Source: a bacterium (GTDB lineage Bacteria; Sumerlaeota; Sumerlaeia; SLMS01). From it: a DNA stretch of 64,000 nucleotides. The stretch is taken from assembly GCA_016125005.1 (NCBI GenBank), contig WGMQ01000023.1:40820-104819 (forward strand). Direction: 5' to 3'. Below are positions 43,716 through 53,600 of this stretch, piece by piece. A program made the translations under genes and the position numbers. Under the pieces are notes generated by a model. It saw only the letters and a program-made list of their open reading frames with translations. It did not search any database and was not told the origin of the DNA. Numbering within the stretch: position 1 is the stretch's first letter; every line of letters begins with the position of its first letter.

Positions 43716-44270
43716 CTATGACAGCCGACTCTTGCAGTACATGAGCTTTGCCGTTTCAGATTCAGAGAGGTGCTCGCGCAAGGGGCTCAATAGCTCCACG
43801 ATAGCGCCAAAGTCTTTAGCCTTCCAAGCGATCTCAGCAGCACTTATCGCATGCTGCAGCCTCGTCTCCAAGGAGAGCTTGCTTGCCAGGTCTCGTCGCT
43901 GCCCCTGAAGAAGACCCGGGAGTTCATTGTCCGGGAGGAGGGCAGCGGGTAAGTCGCGAAGCTGGTTTGCCAATCTCTTTATGCCCAGAGTCATTGTCGA
44001 CGATGTCGCCATGAAGGCGCGATAGGAGCATTCTCTTCCTCCGAGGGCCAAGAACTCGCCGAGCGAGTACGAGGCGCCGGGATCGCGGACAAACTGCACA
44101 TACAGCTCCATTTCGGATGAACGCGCATCCAGGAGGATCTCTATTGCCAAGCAATCCGACTCGAATCTGACCAAGCCAGGTTCGCATCTCGAGCGATTGT
44201 ATCCCTGTCCAAGCAGGAAGCTGAACTCGTCCGATGCTATTTGCGTAAAGGCTGTTGGGTCGGGAGTCAC
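43716..44270 (-). CDS. Hypothetical protein, immunity-protein-like
   Basis: 184-residue soluble protein I cannot assign to a named family. The first half (FSFLLGQGYNRSRCEPGLVRFESDCLAIEILLDARSSEMELYVQF, then an ordered loop with YSLGEFLALGG) has the strand-loop layout of small proteins often found as immunity partners of polymorphic toxins: a compact alpha/beta fold where an acidic strand tests the charge of the partner. The second half is helical. It stands alone in a poorly coding patch and no intact toxin gene is next to it. Codon use is less GC-biased than its neighbours, suggesting acquisition. Confidence 0.5.
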   Translation of the reverse strand: MTPDPTAFTQIASDEFSFLLGQGYNRSRCEPGLVRFESDCLAIEILLDARSSEMELYVQFVRDPGASYSLGEFLALGGRECSYRAFMATSSTMTLGIKRLANQLRDLPAALLPDNELPGLLQGQRRDLASKLSLETRLQHAISAAEIAWKAKDFGAIVELLSPLREHLSESETAKLMYCKSRLS

Positions 44271-44670
44271 GATACAGAATCCTTGCTCGGCTTGGCAATT
44301 CTGGTCCTAGGGCATGGTGTGGTCAATCCTTTAGCCGTCGGGACAAACCACTCCCCATTCTACGATGGCATCGATGCCGTCGCGGACTGGGCTGGGCGGC
44401 GGTCCGTGTCACCTTCGCCCCGGCATACGCAAGGTCCTGTCAGGGCTGAACTCCCTATCTACGCTTCCGAATTTTTATTCCCCAATAGCCCGAATAGTCC
44501 GCCATTTGTGCTCAACGTCGCGATCATAACACTGCCTCGGTTTCCGTCCAGAGCGCCAGAGATGTCAATACCTCGGTTGATGATCCTCGGCGCGAGGATC
44601 GAAAGGGGTGGGAGAGTGGGAATCGCTCCTATCGCCAGTCCCCTTCAGCGGATGGGGAGATTGCCGAGTT
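44271..44670. other. Gene-poor stretch with possible gene remnant
   Basis: No intact gene. On the minus strand a frame over roughly 44467-44640 ends IDISGALDGNRGSVMIATLSTN... before a stop, the sort of C-terminal beta-repeat ending seen in surface or hypothetical proteins, but it has no start and is closed upstream by a stop. It is probably debris. Frames on the plus strand look non-coding. Confidence 0.4.
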
Positions 44671-45103
44671 TCATGGGCCCGTGGATGGAGTCCAGGAAGA
44701 GGGATGGCTGATAAGCGACTTGTTGCTGTCGATTCTGCTTAGCGACTCCTGATCCTTGCTTGTGATCTCGTCAATCGTTTCGCGCAGCTGCGAACTGTCC
44801 ACTTGAAAGAGGTCGGTGGAGACGACGCAGCGAAACCGCGCCCACTCCCGCTCGCGAAGGATTGTCGAGAGACCCTCTTCGACGAACGGTTTGCCGTCCA
44901 TCCGCTGCTCTACAGTGGCCCCCTGAACGGACTTGCGGAGTGTCAGGCTCTCGCTCAGGAGAAAGTGCCGAGCGGCAGACTCGCGCACGCAGGCTCTGAC
45001 CAGGGAGGGCCGGATCGAACTGCGGTTCCCTGTCGTGTTCCTCGGTTGGATCCCTTGAGAGGATTGATGGTTGTTCAGTGTCCCGAATCAAGAAAATATC
45101 CAA
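44671..45103 (-). pseudogene. Possible frameshifted hypothetical gene
   Basis: Two overlapping minus-strand frames seem to be one broken gene. One starts at 45103 (MDIFLIRDTEQPSILSRDP) and looks protein-like for about 40 residues, then becomes Arg-rich and non-coding. The other frame takes over near 45000 and reads VRESAARHFLLSESLTLRKS ... SSQLRETIDEITSKDQESLSR to a stop at 44671. A one-base shift near 44990-45010 would join them. No family recognised. Alternatively only the second frame is real, with a GTG at 44988. Confidence 0.35.
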
Positions 45104-45307
45104 CCAAGGTATCGTCCTGTCGAATGTGCCTGCAATCAGAGAGTGAGGGCCGCCTTACGGCTCATTCAGCCCGCATTGGCCGCGGCCCGTAGGGCCGTCA
45201 TCATTGTCGAGTTCAGTCTTGGGCGGCGGTCCATGGCGGACTTTCATTGCGGCGGGGTCGCTGCTCCGCCATAAGCCCGGCTCCCACCGGGTCGGCTGCC
45301 CGGTTAT
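45104..45307. other. Intergenic, no feature seen
   Basis: Nothing supportable; part of the poorly coding patch that begins at 43.7 kb. Confidence 0.4.
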
Positions 45308-48292
45308 TTGACAGGATGGTGCCCCCCGTTGTCCCAACCGTCTGCTCCCAACCGAAATCCTGCGTGGGCCCTCGTGCTCGTCGCGCTGATGTTCCTTTTT
45401 TCCGGAGCCAGCGCGCTTGTCTATGAAGTCGTCTGGACGCGCACGCTCACCACGTTCTTTGGCAGTACGCTCTATGGTGTCGCCACGGTGCTTAGTGCCT
45501 TCATGGGCGGACTTGCCCTCGGCAGTTGGCTGATCGGCTCCCGTGCCGACACCATGCGCCGCCCGCTTGTTGCCTATGGTGTGTTCGAAATCGGCATCGC
45601 TGTCGCGTCGCTCCTGTTTCCATTTCTGCTCAAGGCCACGCAGCCCCTCATCGGCGCGTTCTATGTCACCGGCGGCGAGTCGACCTTCTACCTCTTCTCG
45701 CTCATCCGCTTCGTGCTGGTGTTCCTGCTGCTGCTGGTACCGACGACGCTGATGGGCGCGACGCTTCCGGTGCTCAGCAAAGCCATCACCCGGGAGCTGT
45801 CCCAGGTGGGCCGCTGGGTCGGTGCGCTCTACGCGCTCAACACGGCCGGCGCGCTGCTTGGCGTGTTCGCGGCGGGATTTTTCCTGCTGGAGACCTTCGG
45901 CATTTTCCGCACCACGTTGATTGCGGCGACCGTCAATGTGCTCGTCGGCGTGGCAGCCATCGCACTGGGGCGGGGACATTTCCTGGTCAATCCCGACGAG
46001 CCTACCAAGCTGCCGAGTGGAGGCAAGTCCTCCGAGGAGGAAGTGCTTCCTCCCGCTACGCTTACGGTTGTCCTGGCGTCGTACGGCATCAGCGGATTCG
46101 TCGCGCTGGCCTATCAGGTTTGTTGGACCCGTTCGCTCATCTTCAGCTTCGAAAGCCTCAAGTCGACCACGTACAGCTTCAGCGGCATGTTGCTGGTGTT
46201 CCTGGCGGGGCTGACACTCGGCAGCGCCTTCATGCAGGCCATCGTCGACCGCATCAGCAACCGCCTCCGTCTATACGCCTTGATCCAGTTCGGCATCGGG
46301 TTGTTCGGCGCCCTGTCGTGGTTTATGCTCATTCGCGACGTGGAGCTCTGGCAGGAGATCAACGAGGACGGCTCCCTGCGCTACCCCGTGGCGGTCCTCA
46401 ATGTCATCGTCCGGACGGCCATGACCATCGGCATCCCCACGTTCCTGATGGGAATGGCGTTCCCGGTCGTTACCCGCCTGGTGGTTGGGTCCGTCAAGCG
46501 ACTGGGGCACGACGTGGCGCGCGTCTACGCCATCAACACGGTCGGGGCGATCCTCGGCTCCTTTGCCTGCGGCTTCATCCTGGTGCCGACCCTTGGCATC
46601 ACTGGAACGCTGGCTCTCCTCTCCGGCATCAACCTGCTACTTGCGGGCGTCATCATGACGCGTGAAACGGGCTCCTCACCGGCCATGCGCAACGTGCTCA
46701 TGGTTGGCGCGTTCGCCTGTGCGGTCTTTGTACCCATGCGGCTGTTCACAGCCAAGGCGCCGATCCAGCGCCTTCAGGGTAACGAAAAGATTGTCCACTA
46801 CGAGGAGGGCGCCATGGCGACCATCTCGGTGGTGGAGAACAACTCGGGCGACCGCATGATCTATGTGGATGACGTGGGTGTGGCAGGCACGGACAAGATC
46901 ATGCTCACCGACCAAAAGTCGCTCGCCCATGTGCCGATGGTGCTTCTCGGTGCCAAGGCCGAGCGCACGCTCTCCGTGGGCTTCGGCTCCGGTGGCGCCA
47001 GCTTCAGCTATACGCTCTATCCGAACATCAAGGAAATCCACACCATCGAGATCGCGCCCGAGGTCCCGCGGGCTGCCCCGACCCTCACCGCATCCAACCA
47101 CGGGATCATCGCGCCCGTCAGCCTGCTCCAGCGTGCCACCGCCGCTGGCGCCACACAGATCACCGGCTTCCGCCACCCCATCGCCGACTACAAATACACG
47201 CCCCTTCCCGGCTTCGCGACGTTCGATCCCCGGTTCCGGGTGCTGGTCGATGACGCGCGCTCCTACCTGCGCTTCACCAAGACCAAGTACGACGTCATCG
47301 CGACGGACTGCACGGATCTGCGTTACAAATCGAACGCCAATCTATACGACCTCGAGTACTTCCATCTCTGCCGCGAGGCCATCACCGACCGCGGTCTGGT
47401 GGTCGTCTGGATGCCGCTTGCCGGCCTTTCTGATCGCGCATTCTCGAGCGCCCTCCGCACCTTCCAGGAGGTCTTCCCCGAGATGGGCGTCTGGTACTTT
47501 ACCAACCAGCCCACGCACTACTGCCTGCTGATCGGCGGACGTGGCCCCGTCACGATCGACTACGACGCCGTCGTGAAGGCCGCCGCCCTCCCCGGTATCG
47601 CCGAGGATCTGGAGGAAATCGGCCTGCGCGATCCCGACAAGCTCATCTCCTCTTTCGTCTGCGACGAGAGGACGCTGAAGGATCGCCTCAAGGACTATCC
47701 CCTCAACACCGAGGACCATCCCATCATCGAGTTCGAGTCCCCGCGCTTCGGCTACGACTCGCGCCCGCTGCGTGACAACCAGTGGAAGCTCTATGAGATT
47801 CAGGTCCCCGCCACGCCGCTGCTCGTCAATACGCCCGGCCCTGAGGTTGGCGAGCACATCTGGCGTCTTCAGCAGGCCAACTTCGTCGCTTTCAAGGGAC
47901 ACTGTGAGTACCGGCTCTTCCGCTTCCCCGAAGCCTGCAAGCTTTACATGGAAGCGCTCGCGATGGTCCCCGAGGATGTCTCGATCCGTCGCCTGCTCGA
48001 CTTCGAGGAACTTCGCCGCCACTACGACACGAGCCGCTCCAATCCCACTCCGAACACCTGGTGGATCGCCAACGGACTCCAGGAAGTCTACATGATGCAG
48101 GACCGGCTCTCGGACGTCGTGGCTGTCGGCGCGCCCATGTCCAATTTCTTCGAGTCGCTGCCCGCCCTCACCGAGGACCAAAAACACGCGGCCGTTCTCA
48201 TCAACAAGCACATGGCGGAAGCCTACGCGAAGAACGGCAACGAGACCCGAGCGGACGAGTATCGCGCCCTCGCGGCCAAGCACGAGAAGTGA
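45308..48292 (+). CDS. Membrane-anchored spermidine-synthase-like protein
   Basis: 994-residue fusion. Residues about 1-490 are polytopic (about 12-14 helices; motifs ALVYEVVWTRTLTTFFG and ATLPVLSKAITRE) as in the fused MFS/spermidine-synthase family. Residues about 500-750 follow the polyamine aminopropyltransferase fold: RMIYVDDVGVAG, the SAM-site-like SVGFGSGGASFSY, TIEIAPEV, and DDARSYLRFTKTKYDVIATD. The C-terminal ~200 residues are helical. Glycine-rich motif and acidic residues suggest an SAM-type binding site, but whether it makes a polyamine is unknown. Start TTG 45308 is the longest; TTG 45329 after AGGA is an alternative (987 residues). Genes for putrescine formation lie 6 kb away. 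Confidence 0.8.
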   Translation: MTGWCPPLSQPSAPNRNPAWALVLVALMFLFSGASALVYEVVWTRTLTTFFGSTLYGVATVLSAFMGGLALGSWLIGSRADTMRRPLVAYGVFEIGIAVASLLFPFLLKATQPLIGAFYVTGGESTFYLFSLIRFVLVFLLLLVPTTLMGATLPVLSKAITRELSQVGRWVGALYALNTAGALLGVFAAGFFLLETFGIFRTTLIAATVNVLVGVAAIALGRGHFLVNPDEPTKLPSGGKSSEEEVLPPATLTVVLASYGISGFVALAYQVCWTRSLIFSFESLKSTTYSFSGMLLVFLAGLTLGSAFMQAIVDRISNRLRLYALIQFGIGLFGALSWFMLIRDVELWQEINEDGSLRYPVAVLNVIVRTAMTIGIPTFLMGMAFPVVTRLVVGSVKRLGHDVARVYAINTVGAILGSFACGFILVPTLGITGTLALLSGINLLLAGVIMTRETGSSPAMRNVLMVGAFACAVFVPMRLFTAKAPIQRLQGNEKIVHYEEGAMATISVVENNSGDRMIYVDDVGVAGTDKIMLTDQKSLAHVPMVLLGAKAERTLSVGFGSGGASFSYTLYPNIKEIHTIEIAPEVPRAAPTLTASNHGIIAPVSLLQRATAAGATQITGFRHPIADYKYTPLPGFATFDPRFRVLVDDARSYLRFTKTKYDVIATDCTDLRYKSNANLYDLEYFHLCREAITDRGLVVVWMPLAGLSDRAFSSALRTFQEVFPEMGVWYFTNQPTHYCLLIGGRGPVTIDYDAVVKAAALPGIAEDLEEIGLRDPDKLISSFVCDERTLKDRLKDYPLNTEDHPIIEFESPRFGYDSRPLRDNQWKLYEIQVPATPLLVNTPGPEVGEHIWRLQQANFVAFKGHCEYRLFRFPEACKLYMEALAMVPEDVSIRRLLDFEELRRHYDTSRSNPTPNTWWIANGLQEVYMMQDRLSDVVAVGAPMSNFFESLPALTEDQKHAAVLINKHMAEAYAKNGNETRADEYRALAAKHEK

Positions 48293-48300
48293 TGAATCGC

Positions 48301-48657
48301 TCAGTTGGTAGCCGCGCGGCGCTCCTCGATGATCGCCAGCTTGCGCTGCACGGCCGCCGCCAGGTCCACCCCCCGCGCGTTGCAGTAGTTCATCAGGGCG
48401 ATCATCACGTCGGCGGCCTCATCCTCCACCGGGAATCCGGCGATCGGCTCGCCGGTCTTCAGGTGGGTCTGCCCCTTCCAGAGCTTCTTTTCAAGGTTCG
48501 CCAACTCGCCCACCTCCCCTGCCAGCTCCAGCGCAAAGAAACTGGCGCTGCGTTCCGGAAACGCCACGCGCTGGTAGGCGTCGAACCCCTGCTGCATGGC
48601 GCCGATGGAGGCGCATGCCTCGATCAGTTTCGTCAGTTCTGCGACCTGCTTGCTCAT
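48301..48657 (-). CDS. Small MazG-like NTP pyrophosphohydrolase
   Basis: 118-residue all-helical protein with the MazG-type metal motif: LELAGEVGELAN (ExxE) and a downstream DEAADVMIALMNY (ExxD). It should hydrolyse (d)NTPs or related nucleotides to the monophosphate and PPi as a housecleaning enzyme. It is convergent with the spermidine-synthase-like gene (8 bases apart) and divergent from the YigZ gene (59 bases between starts). The ATG at 48657 starts at the family's normal N-terminus; the longer frame is not needed. Confidence 0.85.
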   Translation of the reverse strand: MSKQVAELTKLIEACASIGAMQQGFDAYQRVAFPERSASFFALELAGEVGELANLEKKLWKGQTHLKTGEPIAGFPVEDEAADVMIALMNYCNARGVDLAAAVQRKLAIIEERRAATN

Positions 48658-48716
48658 GGCGAATCCTCCGGTGGGGGAAGCGCGTCGCAGGATCACGCGG
48701 CGCGCAAGGAAAACCG

Positions 48717-49325
48717 ATGAGCGGATACCCGGTGCCGGTGGGGGAGACCCGCGTCGAGTATCGACACGGCAACTCCCTTTTCCTGGCCACCTTGGCTCCG
48801 GCGGCAACGATTGAGGAGGCGCGCGCCTTTATCCGCCGCATCCGCGAAGAGATGCCGGACGCCACCCACCACGTCTATGCGATCCGCGCCGGACACGGAG
48901 CCAGCGTCACCGAGGGGATGAGCGACGACGGAGAGCCATCGGGCACGTCGGGTCCGCCGGTGCTGGCGGTGCTCCGCGGCTCGAATCTCGGGGATTCCGT
49001 GCTGGTGGTGACGCGCTACTTCGGTGGCACGAAACTCGGCACCGGTGGCCTCGTGTCGGCCTACGGAAACGCGGCCCGCGCCGTCATCGCTGCGGCGCCG
49101 ACCGAGATGAAGGTACTACGCAAGGCCCTCGTCGTGACCGTTGCCTACGGACACTACGAGTTCGCCGCCCGCCTCATCCGCGAGCATCACGGGTTGATCG
49201 ACGGCGAGGAGTTCACCGAGCATGTGGTCCTGACGGCCCGGCTGCCCGCGGAGGAGATCCAGGCGATGGTGGCAACGCTCACCGATCACTGCGCCGGGCG
49301 GCTGGAGATCCGCTATCCCGAGTAA
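48717..49325 (+). CDS. yigZ: YigZ/IMPACT family protein
   Basis: 202-residue cytoplasmic protein. The UPF0029 N-domain is clear: ATHHVYAIRAG, SDDGEPSGTSGPPVL and VVTRYFGGTKLGTGGL. The C-terminal DUF1949-type domain follows. In eukaryotes IMPACT restrains Gcn2; the bacterial role is not settled. AAGGA lies six bases upstream of the ATG. The 3' end overlaps the convergent outer-membrane protein gene by 47 bases. Confidence 0.93.
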   Translation: MSGYPVPVGETRVEYRHGNSLFLATLAPAATIEEARAFIRRIREEMPDATHHVYAIRAGHGASVTEGMSDDGEPSGTSGPPVLAVLRGSNLGDSVLVVTRYFGGTKLGTGGLVSAYGNAARAVIAAAPTEMKVLRKALVVTVAYGHYEFAARLIREHHGLIDGEEFTEHVVLTARLPAEEIQAMVATLTDHCAGRLEIRYPE

Positions 49326-50550
49326 CCGCGAACCGGTCGAGTTCCTTCTCCTGCTCGTAGCCCTCCAGTGCGCGACGCTCCACCAGCAACTCGTTGTATT
49401 GCAGCAGGTACCCGTAGTAGGTCGCCCGTGCCTCTGTATAGACACGCTGCGAGTCGAGTACGTCCAGGTGCGTGTCCTCGCCCTGGGCGTAGCGCGTGCG
49501 TGACGCCTCCAATGCCTGCTTCGCATCGGGAAGGATTGTCAGGCGGTACTCGGTCGCGAAGGTATCGAACTCATTGAGCTGCTGCAGGTTCGTCGTCACG
49601 GTGTTGCTCAGCTCCAGCTCCACCGCATGCGCTGTTTCTGTGAGTGCGGTGATACGCGAAGTCGCCTCGGCAATGCTCCCCTGGTTGCGATTCCAGAGCG
49701 GGAGCGGAATGCGCAGCCCCGCGAAGGGAATCGCCTCGTCGGTCTCCTCGCGCCAGCCGGCTCCAACCCGCACGGTCACGTCGGGAATCCACGAGCGCCC
49801 CAACAGCGCCCGCCGCGCCGTCTCTTCCTCAACCGCCAGCCGCGCGAGCCGATAGCGGGGATGGGCGATCACCAATCCGTCGCTGCTTCCCGTCACCGCG
49901 TAGTCGGTCGAAAGCTCGCCGGTGAACTGGTTTGAGCGAAACTCCATCCCGCCAAGGGCCACGGACAGTTCCTGCAGTGTATAGACAACCTCTGCCGAAT
50001 GGCGCGTGACCTCCAGCTGGATGCGGTCGCGCTCGATGCGGGCCTTCAGGAACTCGCGACGGGATTCGGACGTTTTGCTCTCCTCCGCCGTCGCCAGTGT
50101 CGCCTCGGCCTCGTCGAGCAGCTCGAACTGCGAATCAAGATCTGCGTGGTGATACATCATGCGCACGTGGAGTCGATCCACCTTGGCCAGCTCCTCGCGA
50201 ATCGCCAGTTCGAGCCGGGTCCGCGCGACCTCAGCCGAGATCTTCGCGAGGGCGATCTCCTTGTCACGCCGACCCCCGACGATGATCGGCTGACCGACCG
50301 CCACGCTGGTCATCCCCTCGTCCTCGCCAAAGCGGAGGTCGCTCTGTTCGAACTCGGCCTCCGGGTTGGGATAGAGTCGCGCCTGACGCAGCACTCCCTG
50401 GGCAGCGCGCCAATCCGCCGCCGCGCTGGCAATGCGAGGACTGTGCTCGACGGCAAAGTCCAGGAGCGCCTCTCGGGAAAGTGCGTCGGGCGCCGCCGAG
50501 GCGACGGTGGGTGCAAGGAGCAGGATCGCGAGCGTGATGCGAATGCGCAT
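49279..50550 (-). CDS. TolC-family outer membrane efflux protein
   Basis: 423-residue outer-membrane channel component. Signal peptide (MRIRITLAILLLAPTVASAA), then two OEP repeats: each starts with a helical run and has a beta-hairpin; PNPEAEFEQSDL and WRDVTVRVGAG-like IPDVTVRVGAGW are in the strand positions, and PLPLWNRNQGSIAEA is typical of CzcC-type proteins. It forms the exit duct of RND or ABC efflux; no periplasmic adaptor or pump gene is adjacent. The tail after residue 405 overlaps the YigZ gene and may be a non-conserved extension. The ATG at 50550 gives the signal peptide directly. Confidence 0.9.
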   Translation of the reverse strand: MRIRITLAILLLAPTVASAAPDALSREALLDFAVEHSPRIASAAADWRAAQGVLRQARLYPNPEAEFEQSDLRFGEDEGMTSVAVGQPIIVGGRRDKEIALAKISAEVARTRLELAIREELAKVDRLHVRMMYHHADLDSQFELLDEAEATLATAEESKTSESRREFLKARIERDRIQLEVTRHSAEVVYTLQELSVALGGMEFRSNQFTGELSTDYAVTGSSDGLVIAHPRYRLARLAVEEETARRALLGRSWIPDVTVRVGAGWREETDEAIPFAGLRIPLPLWNRNQGSIAEATSRITALTETAHAVELELSNTVTTNLQQLNEFDTFATEYRLTILPDAKQALEASRTRYAQGEDTHLDVLDSQRVYTEARATYYGYLLQYNELLVERRALEGYEQEKELDRFAVTRDSGSPAARRSDR

Positions 50551-50678
50551 TAGGGGGAGCCTCCGCAGCACCGGCAGGCAATTTGGGTACCAAGCGGAGC
50601 GTCGCGCGAAAATGGTTGGCAATTCTCCGGCCTATGAATAATGCTCAAGCGGTTACTACTCACAGAGGGGACGACGCG

Positions 50679-53600
50679 ATGCAAGGGGTAAGTCGAATGC
50701 AAAAATTTAATCAGGCAATTTTCGCCACCATCACGGGGGTGTCGCTACTGGGTATCCCCCGGGATGCGGCGGCCTGCCTCCCGTTTCACGGCGATGTCGC
50801 GGAACACCGCGCCAGCCACCTGGATGGGGTCAAGAAGCTCGCCGCCAACAGGAGCCAGCAGGAGCGGTCGACGATGATCGTCGCCGAGTGCCTGGCAATG
50901 GTCGGCGAGAAGAGCGTCAGTGGCACTCCCGTCAGCGCCATCCCCGAAGGCACCAAACTGATCGGCGTCGAGTTCCCCAAGGCGACGAAGGACAGTGCGG
51001 GCGAGCGTGTGGAGATCCAACTCGACCTCCCGGCCGAATTCCTCGCGTCGGACGAGTTCACAGCCTTTCGCATGTACCGCATCGGCAAGGAGTTCGAAGC
51101 AGCGCTCTTCGACGAGAATTTCTCCGAGAAGTTCCTTTACGTCCGCGATCCCAAGTCGGGCGAGATCGTCGATTTCAACACGCTCCTTCCCGAGGAAGTC
51201 GTGACTCCCTACGTGCCTGAGCCCGACTACGCCTCGATGGAGATGTCGCGCAAGGCAGGCAAGCCCGAGACCCGCGAGATCGAGAGCTACAAGAAGGCTC
51301 CCGTCATCAATCCCGGTCAGCCGACCGGTGCCCTTTCCGGCAAGACCATCTTCATCAACCAGTCCCACGGCTGGTTCGATGACTATACGGTGGTGAATCG
51401 CTGGCGCGTCCAACGTGGCGCTGGCAACAACGTGCTGGAGGACTTCGACAGCGCCACCTTCATCAACATGTATGTGCTCCCGACGCTGCGGAACGCTGGC
51501 GCCAAGGTCCAGACCGTGCGCGAGTCCGACCTGCAAACCAACATGGTCATCGTCGACAACGCCGACAGCTCCACCCTCGGCACGCAGGGGCGCTTCTACA
51601 CGACCGGCACCTGGACGACATCCTCCATCAACGGCTTTAAGCAGAAGACGACGGCCGCATGGACCGGGGTGACTGTAAACCCGTTCAACCAGGGCGCGGG
51701 CGCCAATATTCTGGCCGCCGTGACCACCGGCACCACCCCCACGGCCACCGCGGTCTATGTGGCGAACATCCCGGCGGACGGCTACTACAACGTCTATGCA
51801 AGCTGGACCGGCTTCGGCGCCCGCGCCCGCGATGCCCGCTACCTGGTCCACCATAGCGGCGGCGTTTCGGAAGTCCGAATGGACCAGCGTATAGATGGCT
51901 ATACATGGAATCTGCTCGGTAACTGGTACTTCGAGAAGAACGCGCCCGAGACGGAACGCCAGGTCGTCCTGACCAACGTCACCGCCGACACCACGGCCAC
52001 GAACGTCTCGGCCGACGCCGTTCGCTGGGGCGGCGGCATGGGCGACATGAATCGCCACACGAGCGGCGTCAGCGGCCGTCCGCGCTGGGAGGAGGAGGCG
52101 GTCAATTACCTCCAGTTCACCGGCTTCGGATACAGCGGCGACCTTTACGCCGGTGATGATGACGAGGGGGGTGGTTGGTCCGACCGGCCCCAGTACGCGC
52201 GCTGGGAGCATAGCGGGAAGGACGGCTCCGTCGAGGACGCCCTCTACTTCGCCTGGCACACCAATGCGGCCAACGGCACGGCGCGCGGCCTCACGACCTA
52301 CCGCAGCGATACGGCCACCGCCAACTCCATCACCTTCCAGACGATCATGCATGACACCATGTATGCGCACATCAGCAACCTCTGGATTCCCGGCTGGACG
52401 GTGCGCTCCAAGAACGTCACCAATTTCGGCGAGAACAACCAGAACAGCATGGGCACCGGGATTGCGGGCTTCCTCATTGAGGGCCTCTTCCACGACACGC
52501 CCGCCGACGCGCAGGCCTACAGCGAGCCCGAGTTCCGCCGCATCTATGCACGCGCCATGCTCGACGGCATCCTGAAGTATATCGAGCAGCGCGACGGCGT
52601 GACGCTTACGCGCCTTCCCGAGATTCCAACGAACTTCCGCGTCCTGACCGAGCCCAACGGTCGCATGACGCTGACCTGGACGGCCCCTCCGGCCCGCAGC
52701 GGCTCCGCGCCGTACATCGGAAATGCCGCCACCAGCTATCGCGTCTATACAAGCCGCAACGGCTACGGCTTCGACGACGGCCAGTCCGTCACCGGAACCA
52801 GCTTCACCGTCAATGGCCTGCAGCCGGGCGACCTTCGTTACTTCCGCGTGGCGGCCGTCAACGCCGGTGGCCAGTCCTTCCCCACGGAAACTCTCGCCGC
52901 CAGAGCGGCCAACCCGATGGCTTCCACGGTTCTGATCGTCAACGGCTTCGACCGCAACGAGCGCTCCCTCATCCCCGTCCAGACCATCACGAACGCAGGC
53001 GGTTCCACCTACCTGAACGACTACCGCCGCTTCCAGGCCTTCAACTACGTGGTCGAGCACGCCTCCGCTCTCGCCCCCACTGGTGTCCGCATCAGCAGCA
53101 CCTGCAACGAGTCCGTCGCCGACGGTACCGTGAACCTTGCCGACTACAACGCGGTCTTCTGGATCCTGGGCGAGGAATCCACCACGGACGAGACCTTCTC
53201 ATCCGCCGAGCAGAGCCGCGTGAGCGCTTTTCTGGCCCTCGGCAACCGTAGTTTCTTCACCTCCGGTGCGGAACTGGGCTGGGACCTTGTGACACGCGGC
53301 ACCACAGCCGACAGCAGCTTCATGTCGGAGCAACTCCACGCCGGCATGGCTGGAGACGATGCGGGTACCTACACAGTCACGGCCGTGGCAGGGGGGCCGT
53401 TTGCCGGTCTCGCCAACTTCAGCTTCGCTACTGGCAGTGGCGCTCGCTATGACGCCGAGTACCCGGACATTCTGACCGCGGGTGGCGGTGCAACCGCTGC
53501 GCTTAACTACAGCGGCGGTCTGGGCGGCGTGGCCGCCGTGGTCTACAGCACGGGTACTTCTCGCCAGATCACGATGGGTTTCCCCTTCGAGACGATCGCC

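Noticed and set aside
44241..44711. Plus-strand frame of 156 codons in the accessory patch
   Set aside because: No domain, low-complexity composition and no ribosome-binding site; looks non-coding.
44803..45192. Plus-strand frame of 129 codons in the accessory patch
   Set aside because: Overlaps the more protein-like minus-strand frames and has no recognisable features.
50745..53060. 771-codon minus-strand frame over the second large amidase
   Set aside because: Antisense shadow produced by GC-rich codon bias; the plus-strand protein has signal peptide and domains.
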